A stretch of DNA of 64,000 bases from Membranipora membranacea (Eukaryota > Bryozoa > Gymnolaemata > Cheilostomatida > Membraniporidae), in assembly GCA_914767715.1 (NCBI GenBank), contig OU612073.1:5394001-5458000 (forward strand), read 5' to 3'. The translations under genes and the position numbers were made by a program. This document shows positions 1-13,546 of this stretch, in pieces. Within the stretch, counting starts at the first letter, position 1; every line of letters starts with the position of its first letter. The notes under the pieces are model-generated. The model did no database searches. It was given only the letters and a program-made list of their open reading frames with translations, and was not told where the DNA came from.

Positions 1-132
1 ATCATAAGCTGACTGTTTTCAATATTGTGTGCAGTCTATTATATGCTATAACTTTCTTTCTGCAGAAAATTACATGCTGGTAAAAAAAATTGCATAAGGC
101 TTGAATCAGCTGTCAACCCCCTCTAATACAAA

Positions 133-3100
133 ATGGAAGACATGGCAAACAGAATGGCAAAGGGTGGAAAAGGTGCAGGAATCGGCTTAGGACTGATGGG
201 TGCATTAGGAGCTGCAGCTATTGGCCTATACCAGTCGATATACACAGGTATGAGAACCATCTATCCAAAGATCTCTCTTGATCTATCCTTGATCTATCTA
301 TATCACTCGCTTCAGTCATTTGTTTTGTCTGTCAGTGTGTGTCAGCCCAAGGAGTAAAATGTAAAAGTCTTTTACTCCTTGGTCAGCCACTACTGTCAGT
401 ATCAAACAATTATTACAAATCATTTCGAATCACTTCACTCCTCGGTTGAGTCAGTCAGATGAAAAAATAGAATAGGCACAGCCAGATAGATAAAATATTA
501 AATAATCTATATTTGATATTTTGCAATTACCAATTAGTAGTCCAATTGAATTAAAAACTATCATTTCAATTGTTGCAAGTCCTCTCCAGATAGTCAAGTC
601 TAGTGTCTAGCTAGCTGGTATGTCAAATGCAAATTTATTATAAATTGTTTGTAAATAATAATGATGATGATATATTATTATATGATAATGAAAATCAATC
701 AATGTTTTTATTATTGTTTGTAATTTTAACCAACCAACAAGTGAGTAAGTTAGCGGAAACACTTCGGTTCGTCCCCGTTTCCAGTTCGTCCCTGTTTTTG
801 TTTCGTCCCTTCTTGGTTCGTCCCTTATTCAGTTCGTTCTAGTTTTCAGTTCATCCCATGCAGTGTCAAGGTTACATTTTGAGTGAGCCCAAGCCAGAGA
901 CATCGATACAAGCTCCCTATTTCTATGGCCCAAGCATGGGCCTCTGTAGCCTGTCTTAAAAGCCTGTTAAGACATCATCATGTTGTGATCACAATACAAA
1001 ACATATAATATAGCTAGAGCAAGGCCTAGAAAACATCATCAGTCAGGGAATTAGAATGATTGTTCATCTGAGACATTATTATTATTTTTGCCAATCATCC
1101 ATAACAAATCTGACATTGACATCGATGTCAACTGATAATGAAACTCGGAGTCTGTTGTGAGTAACACCGTGTAGCTGTAGGGCCTTTTATGATAGAACAC
1201 GGATTGTCTGCTCTGCTGGTAGTAGCAATGCTGATCCTCATATTCTAATTCTGATGTATAGATAGTAGATGGCAAAACATGTAGGCAACAGTCCATATTA
1301 AACACCATAGGTATATACCGTGTAAAATGCTAGGTACAACAACCCTGCTGAGTGTGTCATAATCGAATATTTATGATTTGATTATCTTTCATATTTTAGT
1401 TGAGGGTGGTCATAGAGCAGTCATGTTCAACCGTATAACTGGCGTGCAGAGTGATATCTACAAAGAAGGAATCCATTTCAGGTAAACTGATCACCAAGGC
1501 TTTCTTTCGGTTGTGACATGCATTTATTTTATATCATTGAAAAACTCTGGTACAGCAATCCATAGTATATGAATTGTGGATAATTTTATTGTAGGATTTT
1601 ACTAAATCATAGTTTTGAGGACACAAATAACTACTGGAGTGATCTTGGTAAAAGAATGTGACAAGGTTTACAGTTTTTAGCTCTATTAAGTGCAATCATA
1701 ATAGCTCATAGATAGACTGTCAAAATTAATTCACTTGGTATTTGACTGTATCTCCGATTACAAAGAACAACCAGAAATAACATGTATTTGTTTCATGGCA
1801 GAGTTCCCTGGTTCCAGTACCCTATAATCTATGATATAAGAGCTAGACCTCGCAAAGTTGTCTCTCCAACCGGAAGTAAAGGTATGTTGGTATCAGAAAA
1901 CTAAACCCCCTTTTGGGTCAATGGTCCAATGAACATGCTTTGGCAACTGAAAATTTTAATCATTTTGGATAACTGATGGTGTTATGTTAATTACCTGTAA
2001 AGATGTGAAATGGGCAATAATAATATTATGTTGTATGTTGTTTATTCCTAGTTCCTAGTAAAATTGCTGCCAGAAGTTGATCTTAAAGTTTGTACCATAA
2101 TTTCTTATTCACAGATCTACAGATGGTGAACATCGGCTTGAGAGTTTTGGCCCGACCTGACCAGTCTATGCTTCCAAAACTCTACCAGCAACTTGGACAA
2201 GATTATGATGAGCGTGTATTGCCTTCAATTATCAATGAGGTGAATTCAGTGCTCCGCTTCCATCAATTGAGTTTGTTATGTGATGGAATTTCAGTCCATA
2301 AAGTTTTAGCTGTGACAGAAACTAAGATAAATCATCCCTTGCCCCAAGATGAAAGACCTGTGCGTTGTGCAGTGTTACGCACACTATGTTGTATTTGTGT
2401 ACATAAATACTCAAAATGAGAGAGAGGCTGCGCTTTTGAGTTCTGCTGAGATGTAAACTGATAGTGTTGTAAGCTGCAAATTGTTAACTTAATTGTTTTG
2501 TCTGAGCCATAATAACATAAACAAATCAGCTCCGATGTAAATAAAGTTCAGCCTAATTATCAGTCATTGTTTTTACAGGTCCTGAAAGGAGTAGTAGCCA
2601 AATTCAACGCTTCACAATTGATAACACAGCGTCAGCAAGTATCTCTGCTGATCAGAAGAGATTTGGTCAACAGAGCCAAAGATTTCAATCTCATCCTCGA
2701 TGATGTGTCAATTACAGATCTCTCTTTCAGTAAGTAGCACTTGCCATACTTGGCAAATAATTATGCTTCTCTTTTTTAGGCCCATCAAAATGTTATACGG
2801 AGACCTCGATGTATCCCATCTTAGTTTCTCGCTTTCAAATTTGAATTAATGCGCCTCCTTGGGTGAGGAAAATCCACATAAATTGATGGTATTTACTCAT
2901 TACCCGATTGTTTTGTGCATGGCAACCTTACTGAGAGATGAATTGGGCGCCCTCTGTTTGAACTGCTTGGTATTATTTATCAAAACCAGGTTGACATTAT
3001 ATGTATCTCCTTACTTATTAGGTCGAGAATACACAGCAGCTGTAGAAGCTAAGCAGGTCGCACAGCAGGAGGCACAGAGAGCTCACTTCTATGTAGAGAA

Positions 3101-4423
3101 GGCCAGGCAAGAGAAACAACAAAAAGTAGTTCAAGCTGAGGGAGAAGCCGAGGCTGCCAAGATGATAGGAGAGGCTATCCGCGAGAACCCTGGATATCTA
3201 AAACTTAGGAAGATCAGAGCTGCCCAACAAATCGCCAAAACGGTAAGTATTCTTGTGTGAATCAACTGGAGATGTATGTCATCTGGAATGACTCAAAGAG
3301 CGGACACAAAAAAAAAACAATTGTTGACCAATGAATTTATCTCTACGGTTTTATGACCTATGACCTATGGCTTTAACCTGTCTTGACAATATTTGTTCGA
3401 ACCAAGCTTGTCAAGACAGGTTAATATAGGCATATTCTCTATTATGATATAGCATTGATTTGGAATCATGTGATGGCAATCTAGGGCTGATCAATCAATC
3501 AGACTCTATCAACTAGATCATGTCCTGTCAAACTGGTGTGCGTCGTCCCGTCATAAATATACTCAGGACTGCCTAGACAGTACAATCAATTCACATTATA
3601 GACATAAAGAATTGCTGTCATTACATCACTTGTGGAGTTGTTCCATGTTCCAAGTCTATCAACTGGTTTATGATGTGCTGATATGATTCAATATCCAGAA
3701 AGCACCAAAAATCTAAAGGACAGGCCACACTTGGTTGATTTCTCACGATTCGTATAAATTATTCACGAATACTTTCGTACGAATAGGGATTCCCATGATT
3801 TCGTGAAACATTGGATGTTCACGATGCACGAATCCGAATCGTGTAAATTTTCACGAAATGTTATCTGATTGGCTGTCTGTTTGGATTGATAAGTCAAGGC
3901 CATATCTATGTAAACAACTTTGGTTAAAAAGATGGAATGGTTTATCAATATGTGGAGCTTCTCATTGATTTGGACCTGGAGCAAGAGGGAGAAGGGATAC
4001 AATGACTAATGGGGTATCAAATTGAATAAATATGAGGAGATAGTTGAGCCTAAACATATCCAGAAGCTGAATCACTGGACTGGTTGGTATAATAAACAAG
4101 AAGAAACATCTTGTCCTTGGTTTAATTTTTTATTTATCACTGTAGGCCTGAGGAGGATTACAGTAGGATTACACCCATAAATCATTAGTACGAATTTGGG
4201 AAATGACAATCATGTGTGGCAGGCTAATATTCGTACGAAATTTAATTTGCAAGAATTAGTGGAAATTTGCACAATCATGTGGCCGCAGCTTTACAGTGTG
4301 TTTTATTTATTACAGTTACAAAGTTCTCAGAACAAGGTTTACTTGAACGCCTCTACACTCATGCTGAATATCAACGAGAAGGAGTTCGACCAAACAGTCG
4401 ATGACATGAAGAAAAAGAGATGA
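133..4423 (+). CDS. PHB2: Prohibitin-2 (seven exons)
   Basis: Exons: 133-247, 1400-1481, 1802-1881, 2115-2239, 2579-2729, 3022-3242, 4316-4423. All junctions are GT/AG, and the 882 nt give 293 residues (human PHB2 is about 299). The spliced protein reads through an N-terminal hydrophobic segment (about residues 15-35), the [12 protein letters not shown] strand, [16 protein letters not shown], then [19 protein letters not shown] and the coiled-coil-rich [20 protein letters not shown] region. These are diagnostic of PHB2 rather than PHB1. In known biology PHB2 forms ring complexes with PHB1 in the mitochondrial inner membrane, acting in protein stability, cristae shape and mitophagy. The start at 133 is the first ATG and gives the expected short N-terminus. 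The next gene follows about 450 bp downstream on the same strand. Nothing looks damaged. Confidence 0.96.
765..858. repeat. Degenerate TTCGTCCC minisatellite in PHB2 intron 1
   Basis: About six imperfect copies of a 14-18 bp unit built on TTCGTCCC followed by a T-rich spacer, for example CAGTTCGTCCCTG. It lies wholly within the first PHB2 intron. No coding or splice role is visible. Confidence 0.7.
3373..3424. repeat. Small perfect inverted repeat in PHB2 intron 6
   Basis: Two perfect 17-bp arms (3373-3389 and 3408-3424, TTAACCTGTCTTGACAA and its complement) are separated by 18 bp. It could be a tiny foldback insertion or a hairpin RNA. No clear target duplication flanks it. Confidence 0.7.
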
Positions 4424-4878
4424 AACTTAAATTAACTCACACTTGAGATGTTTAAGTTTCACCTCTCTTATAGAAATGAAACTTCATGAGTCGATGAAAT
4501 AATTTCCTTTTATTTGGATAAGGTTTGATTCTGTCAAACATCAACCATGACACAATGTTAACCTGGTGCCAAATTGATTCCATTGCTGGAGACACTCCTT
4601 GAGAATATACTTGTGTGTAATGATTGGATTGTCTGTGCTTATGTTTCTGGTTTGATTACATTATACTTACTATTGTGTTTGTTATCCTACTGTTCAGGAT
4701 TATAAGAGTGAGTTATTTTTTTTTTGATTTTTGGCTAAAATTGCCTGTTGTACCAGTCAATTATGTCCCAATACAAGATATTACCTAATAATACCCCGTG
4801 CTGGCTCAAGTTGCATCTTTATTTTCCCTGATAACTGTTTTGCCTGAACACATTGCCTCAAGATGACTTTTTAATCAG

Positions 4879-7860
4879 CGCACTAAATTTGAGTTTCTCT
4901 GGTTTGAGGTAAAGCCATACCTGTGATTATGTCATAGATTTCCCCATACTTTGCACACGATTCCAACATGCTGGTCGGCTGCATGAAGTCAAGAAGCTCA
5001 AACATCCTGTATCTTTTCCGGCCATTCAGATTAACTCCAAAGGGGCTTACGTTATGTCTGCGGAGCATTTCAACTTTGACCCATCACCAAGCTCAGGCTG
5101 TGCCTGTGCTTGTCGAAGGTTTCACTGATAAGAAAGTCATCTTATCTCTGTGCAGACTGCAGCAGAATGGACTTCTGGCTGCCCCTCCAGACATAGACAA
5201 CTTCCTCTATGGACCAGTGAGGCATGAGATATTGAGTGGTTGATAATGTAATGCCATCAACTTGCGTTGCAGCAGTCTGAGCGCTCAGACTAGGCATTAA
5301 GATAATACTTACAAGTTATCCAGACAGGCTATGTCTCTGGCATGTTCGACATGTGTCTTTAGATTTGAATGAAAATCCTGGCTAGGACAGATGGTTGTTC
5401 TGAATTTCAACATTCCGCTCTTATATTGATATCGTTAAAACTCCTCATTGTAGTTCTTTAAATCATATGTCGTTTTTTTCAAGGATATCGTAGAGCATAG
5501 CCATGCAGTGACTGACAAGCAACACCCCATGTCAAATAAGAACCATTTTACAGCCACCAGAGACTCACTCCAGACCCCTAATTCCCATACAGGTATGACT
5601 AAAGTTAAAACATTGGTGTGATTAAGAGACAATTTCTGATGTGCCAAAAATGCATGCAATCACAATCAAATAAATGCTCATGAATTCATTCCGGCTACCC
5701 TAGAATTCAATCTTATTTCTATACTCTTTGGGGCTGCAAATTAATGTTTAGGGCAGCTGTTCGATGCTACTATCACGAGTTATAATTTCACCTTACCTCT
5801 CTTATAGATAATTTGAAGATCCCTCTGATCGTGATGAGCTGCAATGGTAACACAGGGGTAGCATCACGTATTATTCAGCAGATGAAGAAGCGTACATCGG
5901 CATCACTGATAGCACTAGTTGATGGGGATAGTGTGCTACCACCCCTCTGTAAGGACAAAGTAAAATCTCGAGGGATCAAATATGGTAGGTCAAAACTGTT
6001 TAATGACGAGACTTTGTAAAACGTTTAGTTTTTTCTACGTATCAACCTAGCCCTGTTCACACGGCCGTGGTCGTGTGAACAGGGCTAATATCAACCCCCT
6101 CTGGACTACTTTTTTTGTGACATGACTACTGAAGACAGTAGTGATCAGATTCTGACCAAGCAATCTTTTGGTGTCTTCCTTGTTTGCTTGTTAAGCTTGG
6201 TGGGGTGAATGGATACGCTAATATAGGTCACATCCAAATATTTAGAGAATTGAGACAGTTTGGTGCGAAGAAAGGCCACAAGGAAAGCATAGTTGTCCAC
6301 CAAATGGGCAGTAGTCTGTCATTTGCCATTTTCATGTTTGCATTTAATAAAGTGTGCTGTATTGTAGCGTATGCACAGAGAAAGATGTATGGACAGTTGT
6401 CAGACATTGACCCATCATGGGCGGACCTACAATTGGAGGAACTGTGTTCTACTAAGGATGCTAGTGACCTAACGGTTTGTAAAACATGATACTCTATATA
6501 TAGCAAAATAGTTTCAAACAATTACTTTTATATTCAAATTTATCGAAAAACAAAGAGAATACTCATAGAGGAGAGGCAAGGCAAAAGAGTGTCCCTGGGG
6601 AAGTTTCAATTAAAAACAGCCAAAATCGTTATCTGATCACTCACAAGCGAGCAATACTTTATAACACATTATCACTATCACTTTGGTGCAAATTTGTCTT
6701 ATTGAGATATTGAACGAGCGATAATTTTGAGCAAAGTGATAGTGATATTTTGTTTTGAAAAGCATCGCTCCTTCTAGCTGAATTTATTCCGTTGGTTTAT
6801 TGATGGTGTTCTGCTCTTCGCAGAAGATTGCAAAAGATTTTTTGTCAGAGGCTCATATCCCTACAAAAAGATTTATCATATTTTCATCTAATGTCATTTG
6901 TGAGTACTAAAAATCCTGGCTGGTGTCTTCCCTTTGGTATATATCACCTACCACATATCTCTTTTTAGTCACTACCAAGAGAGCCCCTATCCAATGTCTT
7001 GCTCTCAGAGGCCGCCCCCACTAATTGGTTAAAGCAGCGTTTGAACTGCAAGACATTTAAAGAAGTTATAAGTTTTTACCAGGATCGTTTGAATGTAGTC
7101 TGTTGGACAAGGAGACAACTCACATTAGAAGATGCTTTGCTTCCTGAAGAAACTGACGCTACTAGGTGAGCCCCTAGAACAGGTTTGTGCCCTCTATGAA
7201 TGCAGAGGAAAACCTAAAAAGACCCGACTTTTGCAATAGCATCCCCCTCCCCCCACCTGAGGGAACAAACTTGTTCTAGTGAGCCCAATGGCATTGCACT
7301 TATAACCGGACTTGCCTCTTCGGTTTGCTGATTGGATACAAGTTTATGGTGTCTTAAGATCTCAATGTTACTAAAAACAGTCATACAAATTACAGAATAT
7401 GGTTGCATTCTTTGATATTGCAAATCAGATTGGAAATTATTGACCTTGAGGAAGGTGATATAAAAACTTAAATTATACGATGTAAAATATATAAGTGTTC
7501 TTTATATTTAGGAGTTGCATTCCAATTGCATCTGAGTGGACAACTACCTATTCTCTAACACTGTATCATTGTCGATAGATACTGGATAGTTGAGCACGGC
7601 GCTATGCTACATATTTATAGCTTATGGCCTGAATTATATCAGTGCTACCATGGAATTCCGCATACTCTAGTTAAACTTTGTGTTGTCTTGCTATTGTCAG
7701 AAAAGACCTGAAGAAGTTTATTATTCAAGCTGCCGATCACAAGTTGGATGCTCTTATAAGTGAGGTGCTGATATATGATGAGCATGTATACGGAGAACTC
7801 AAGAGGGTGATGGACTTTATCATCGATCAAGCAGAATCAATATCTAATACAGGATTATGA
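4879..7860 (+). CDS. Unidentified multi-exon gene, faintly SPO11/TopoVIA-like
   Basis: Phase-consistent exons: 4938-5216, 5484-5592, 5808-5984, 6368-6474, about 6984-7165 and 7701-7860 (stop). A possible 30-nt exon lies at 4879-4908. The 5' edge of the sixth block is uncertain (6971 or 6984), and the true start was not found. From the ATG at 4968 it would give about 327 residues. Two stretches resemble a TOPRIM fold of the SPO11/TopoVIA kind: AVPVLVEGF (acidic strand-turn) and, later, IPLIVMSCNGNTGVASRIIQ followed about 20 residues on by ALVDGDS. In SPO11 these correspond to LIVEKD, a GKG-PD-TR segment and LVDADPHG. The catalytic tyrosine region is not visible, and a serine-rich insert (exon 5484-5592) separates the two halves. 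The assignment is a guess from spacing and pattern. That an expressed spliced gene exists here is much safer. Confidence 0.6.
6048..6087. mobile_element. 40-bp hairpin element with 9-bp flanking repeat
   Basis: Perfect 16-bp arms (TAGCCCTGTTCACACG and complement) surround an 8-bp loop. The flanks are GTATCAACC on the left and ATATCAACC on the right, a 9-bp direct repeat with one mismatch. It sits in an intron of the 4.9-7.9 kb gene. It has the same TAG...CTA ends as the elements at 27358, 40409 and 59027. Confidence 0.7.
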
Positions 7861-8389
7861 GCATCTAAAAGTTCAGCTGACATGGTGAAATAACACCTGA
7901 ATATATTGGAGTGAAAATCGTGTAATCTGTGTGATGCGGGTTTTGATCAGAAAGGCTGCAATCGAATTTAACCTGACATGAGGTTAGTTTAGATTTGTTA
8001 ACTTGGTTTTCATGTATGGCATCCACTGCTTTGTCAATTAATACAACACGGAGTTGTCACAATTTTTTGTCTACATAACAGTAGTCCTCCCTTTTGGCAC
8101 CCTCCCTGCTTTTGGCACCTTTTTGCTATATATACAATACCTTGTAGTTGTCTGCTCACAACTGGGTCACATGACCATCACATTACTTTGTGGATAGATT
8201 ATGTTAACAACTGTTGGAAGGGGGTGTAGAGTACCGACCATAAAGCTATCAATAATAATTCTGGAAACTGAGGCACAACAACATTACCCATGCTGCATAC
8301 AAGCTGCTGTATGATTGATTTGTGTGTGTAAAATATTGTTTGCCCTTCTTTACAGTTTATTTAGTGCATCACATTGACACATTCATGGA

Positions 8390-11300
8390 ATGATGGCTTC
8401 CTCTGGCATTAAAGATCCAAACAATCATGAGCTTTTTATGGGGAAACTAGAAACTCTACACAAAATAAGGTGAGTCTAGTTCTCTGCTCATTCTGAATGT
8501 CAGTGACCATCATTTATCAACTGTTTTAATAAATGGTTTGAACTTGAAGTCAAGCAAAGATTCACTCAATTTGTCTTCTGGTGTGAAGTTTAACTTTCGG
8601 ATCAAATGGGGTGACCTGTATTGATCTCATTTTCTATGACAAGAAACTTTCATACTCCGGGATCAATGTTGAAATGTTCATCATAAGAACAGCACCTACA
8701 TCTTGCTCCAAAACATTGTCACTTTGAACTGTTGGTAGTCTCTCTTTCATGTGATCAAGGAGTTAGAGGGATGTGATTAAGGCAGCGAAGGGCCTAGCAC
8801 AGTCCTCTGTCGACCAAGACTGCTACTCAGCATAGCTATAAGAATCCCTCGGCTGTGGTGCAACAAACATGTGATAAAGTTGTTCTGTTTTGTTTTGAAT
8901 GGAGTATACTCACCTAATAGCACTGCTTGCCAGCTATTAGCACCGGTTGTTGATAAACCCAATGAGGGAATCGACCCACTTCCCATTAGCAGCAAAATGT
9001 AAAGCACAAGACAAAAACAAATTTTTGTATCATTGCTATCGCTCTAAACTAAACAGTAACAGCAGAACATATTTGAATATCCAGTGTCATTCAAACAAAA
9101 CCCTGTCCATATTGTCTACCGTGCGTAGCCTCACGCTTATTTTATTCAGCAGGTTTTCTTGGATTGACGTTTTTGTAGATGGTTATCATGACATTTTTAT
9201 TTCTTTCAGAGTCAAAACTGATGACATGGAAACACTCTCTACAACATTAAAAGAAGAGGCCACAGCTTTCAGACAGGAGGAGGAGAATGTGAGAGAGTAC
9301 AAAGCTGAGCTGGATTTGTTACTGGCTGAAAAATTACACCATGTTGAGATACTCCGACAAATACACTCTGATATTAACATGGTTAGTGGGTGACAGTCCT
9401 CTCCAACTTTAACGGTCATTCAAGGAAAACAGTAAAGGGTGGTATATCTAATATGTTTGAATTTATTCAATGGTCTTATACCATGGAGTAGGAGGTAGCT
9501 CAGTTGGTTAGAGCGCCTGCCCTCTGACGCGCAAGCGTTTGAGGTATTGGGTTCGAAGCCCACTTCAGTCTACCGACTACTGGGCTCAATTGATGCCCCA
9601 GGCGTGCTCTGACCTGCCTGCAAACTGAGAGCAACTTGGCGTTGAATACGACCGTTATTTTCCAGTCTTAAGACAGAGACAGACTTGCAATAACCCTATT
9701 TAACCCCCATTTGATGCCGTCGAATCTCTTTGGAGCAAAGTCGAACATCAGGGCCATCAGTTTACTCTCAGATAAGACTCATTTCTATAATTGGTGACCA
9801 TAAAAAGCAGCAATATTCAGCATTCTTCGATAGTCAGTTACAGCGATGACAATTTAGTATCTTTGGCTTGTTTGGTGTAGTCTTTTGTTATCCATCTAGA
9901 CATATCCAAACATTGTATTGGATATAAGATTGTAGTGTTGTATATCCATTGTTTCCTTTTGATATAAGCCTGTTCAGAACTTTCTTGTCAATTACCTTCC
10001 TAACAATAGCCCATAGTCGGTTGACATTTGTTAGCAGAGCTATGATGTGATGACTTATTGACATAAAAATCCAAGAAAGCGCAGAATGACAGCAAAACAT
10101 TCATTCACCAAGCTGTATGTTTGGTTTAAAACCAAAGTCACATTGATTGCTCAAACAAGATTTTATTGTATTAGTATTGGTGTTGTTATATGATACTATT
10201 CTATAAAAATATATTGATAGGCATCATGGTGGCTTTGAATAAACCTCATTGTCAGATTAATTGTCAATATTAAGACGTTTTATTGTCATAAAATTGCATA
10301 AAATTTTTGCACAGTCTAAAATAATATATCTGCAATTTTTCATGTATTAGTGTAGCCAGAGAGGTTGGGATATTCCGTCCTAAACTCCCTGGTGTAAGTC
10401 TTCTAATTGGTAAGATCAGGGAGTTTTAAGAGTCCTGGTAGGATTTAAACTAAATATGGAATTGTCTTCACTTGCCATTTCCGAGAAGCAGTCCTTGCAA
10501 GTAACCAATCTACTAATCGTATAAATCATCTATAGATGATTTCTAGTTCCAAGGTGTACGTGGAAATACCTGAGGTCTATAATGGTTCAAAATAACAGTT
10601 ACTAAATTTTCTTACCTCAATCAAATTTCTTTCATTCTGATAACACTCTTTTGCTATTTCTTCCAGATGGAGAGTGTTATCAAACAAGGTCAGGAATCTT
10701 TGCTCACTGCCGAGAATCGATCAGTTTCTCTTTATCAAGAATATGAGCCATTGAAGGTGGAGCTAAACTCTCTGAGATCGGAGGTAGGATTGGACACAGT
10801 CTCTGATGACCCAGAGCTTGATAAACTACAATTATCTACTCTCTCACAACGCAAACCTCGGTAAGTATGAAGATTATTATTTAAGATGATTTTCCATCTG
10901 GACCATGATCATTTTATTTGGTATTAACTAGGCTGTGTGTTGGCTTTCCCCAATCAATTAGAGCCGACCAATTGGGTAGGTATTTACCCAAGTCTGGCCA
11001 GCTCTCTTTTCTATAGAATGTTCAGCCTCATTGACAATGTGAAAAGTGTGAATGCAAATGGAATGTCTCATGCTAAGCTTGCTGACTCCTGGTATGATTT
11101 CTTGCTATCTCTTCAGTACAAACGTATTACTTCCCAACGTCTCACTTAGGCATTAATTTATTGTGAGAAAAAGTGGGATAGCAATTTACTGGAGTTATCT
11201 GCTTACTAACTGTGAAAAGGCAATTCCATTATATGGTTCAAAAAGACTTTTCATGATTCCTTGATGATCCTTGCTTGGTAGCCTTGTCACATGTGATGAA

Positions 11301-13546
11301 GCTAGGGTCTGGCGATCCTTCTAATTTGCAACCAGTTTTAAAGCCCAAAGGAATCAATGAAGTTCCAACAATTTTGCTCAGAAAAATTGTTTTGGTGTGT
11401 GATGTGTTAATTCTGTGAAATAAAACAAAAGAATACACACCCTCATGATTGCACTCTGATTTCATAGAAGTTGCCCTCATGTGAATATTAATATTATGTA
11501 TTATGTGATCTTTTCTCTTAGTCCCTAAATGCCTTTCATTTAAAAGCAGATTATTGCAAGTTTTACTGGCGCCAATTTTCATCCTTCCTCTTTTTTGTGC
11601 CTTTGGGGACGTATTCTTAATTCGCAGAAACAATGCCAGTAAGCCTAGCTGGTTGCAAAAAATGATAAATATTTCAAAAAGCTAGCCGAGCTGTGAGTCA
11701 GTTCTCAATACCGACCGGTCAACACTCTGGCTGTAGCCACGGGAAATTATATGAAGTGCGATAGCAGTCGTCAAAAGAAAATTCACTGACTTGTAAGACT
11801 GAAAGCAATTGTGACAACTTTGGTTTGAACGGCAGGAATTACATACATGTCATACGTAATGAATAGCAAACTGCAATCACAGCAATACAATAGCCAACAA
11901 CTTCATAGTAAATTTGAGATATGTTATAACCATAAACATATCAATAGTATTTATATAAATAAATAAATAGTATTTATATTTATAAATAAATAGTATTTAT
12001 ATAAATAAAAAATAGTATTCATATAAATAAGTATTTAGTTGTTTATGGTTATAACAGATACAACAGGGGTACGATCAGAAATAGTTACTTCATAAGCACC
12101 TTTACGTAGTCTTAGTTACAGTTATAGGCTGTGATCAATGAACTCCATTGCTGTGATGAACATCATTATTATACTTTAATAAGTAAGTGAGCTGCCACAC
12201 CTTATTGCAATGATATGCCACTTACAACTGATCATGATTATTTATTGTGGAGATAAAATTGAGGGAAAATTTAACCATGGCTCAAACAAAGCTGAAAGCT
12301 AATAATAGCTTTTGTGCTTGTTGTATCAAGCTTGCTACAGATTATTACACTTTCAGCTTCATATACTTTTAATAATATATCTTTATGATTTGGAGCGAAT
12401 TTTTTGTCAGCGCGGCACCGGGTCAATGTTGAGTATTTTGAATTTTCTCTATTACAGATCGAAGGGAGCTAAGCATAAACTCAGCGCATCCGCTAATGGC
12501 AGCAATGAGAAGTCAGCTCACCACGGTGGGAAAAGGGCACATACCACTACCAACTCGGAAAAGTCAAATCTAATGCACGATTCAAAATCATCCAGCCTCC
12601 CTCCTATGAAAGTTAGTAGTCACCATTACTATTAATTGATTTTTGGTATGGATGTACTTACTTCATTATCAGCTAAAGTTCATTTTTATAACCATCATGA
12701 TAATTATGGTGGCCACTTATGTGTTGCTCATATCTGACTAATTTAACTGGGTCTCATACCAATTGCTCATACTATGAGGCAAGGATATCAATTGCTGGTA
12801 TTATGAGGCAAGGACTTGAACTCAGTTGTGTAAATATGATAAGATAACATCGTTGTGTATCAGACAGCTTTTTGGGGCTTTACCAAATCGATGAGTTTAT
12901 TACTCTGGCTTGAAAACTCATTAGAGAAGTCATATATTATTGTTTTCGTTACAGTAGTGAAGTCATATGTAAAAACAACAACAATAAAATGTTATGACCC
13001 TGGCATATTTTGGGCCATCCTGATAAATTGTGACCGAGATGAAATATGATAAAGCTATAATCCCTATACTTGAATTCAGTAAAATAACAGTGCAATTTTG
13101 GTGCAAGCATTTGAGCCATGGAACGGAAAATGATTTCATCGTAAAAGGATTAAATGATGTACTGCACTGATATATATTAACCCTTGTTAACTTTTGTCAA
13201 GCAGTTTGCCTGAGTTTTTGAAGGTTGTTACTGGGATGTCAATCAATGCATAACGTAAAAGCTGCCAAATTTATAGCTTTATTTAGATTATAGCTTTATA
13301 TAGATCCTGACACAAAGCTTTATCAGAGACTATAGATATAGTCTCTGGCTTTATACTGATGGCATATCTTCACAAATAGCCAGGCTATGTATCTATTTTA
13401 CCACTGATCTATAAATTCATATCAATAATGTACTGTATTTACAGCAATGTGCCTCCTGTCACCAGGCGATACACCGGAACGCTCCTATCTGCCCTCTATG
13501 TAAGGCGAAGTCAAGGTCTCGTAATCCTAAAAAAGCTAAGAAATGA
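8390..13546 (+). CDS. ZC4H2: Zinc finger C4H2 domain protein (five exons)
   Basis: Exons: 8390-8469, 9210-9381, 10667-10860, 12458-12611, 13445-13546. The total is 702 nt, 233 residues (human is 224). The protein begins with a coiled coil (about residues 15-110), including [20 protein letters not shown], which matches the ZC4H2 family. A variable, Ser/Gly/His-rich linker follows from exon 4. It ends with the family's signature zinc finger [18 protein letters not shown] and the basic tail [14 protein letters not shown], a likely nuclear localisation signal. ZC4H2 in vertebrates is a nuclear/cytosolic factor that stabilises RNF220 and supports neural development, so its presence here shows a pre-neural origin. 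All C4H2 cysteines and histidines are present. Two in-frame ATGs (8390, 8393) are equivalent starts. Introns carry a SINE and an AT-rich palindrome. Confidence 0.95.
9488..9720 (+). mobile_element. tRNA-derived SINE in ZC4H2 intron 2
   Basis: An A-box-like TAGCTCAGTTGGTTAGAG (9496-9513) is followed by a B box GGTTCGAAGCC (about 9550-9560), then a non-tRNA body containing a CCCCAGGCGTGCTC motif. The cloverleaf is imperfect and a long tail follows, so it is a SINE and not a functional tRNA. Related copies are at 33.8 kb and 50.1 kb. Confidence 0.7.
11922..12056. repeat. Foldback AT-rich repeat in ZC4H2 intron 3
   Basis: Perfect 16-bp inverted ends (TGTTATAACCATAAAC at 11922-11937, complement at 12041-12056) enclose four or five degenerate copies of an ATAGTATTTATATAAATAA-type unit. 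Both sides are bordered by GATA, which could be a 4-bp duplication. Probably a small foldback transposon with an expanded interior. Confidence 0.65.
13195..13430 (-). repeat. Dispersed repeat, copy 1 (inverted relative to copy 2)
   Basis: This segment, running from ZC4H2 intron 4 to just before exon 5, matches the reverse complement of 17835-18035 over roughly 200 bp. Shared landmarks are CTGGGATGTCAATCAATGC, GCATAACGTAAAAGCT and GATGGCATATC. Copy 1 also has a small palindrome around AGAGACTATAG. Family unknown. Confidence 0.6.

Noticed and set aside
4883-5068. Minus-strand coding exon opposite the unnamed gene
   Set aside because: It even has a GTATGG donor in the right place, but downstream exons only connect in phase on the plus strand.
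9488-9570. Possible tRNA gene
   Set aside because: A and B boxes are good, but the acceptor and anticodon stems do not pair and a SINE body follows.
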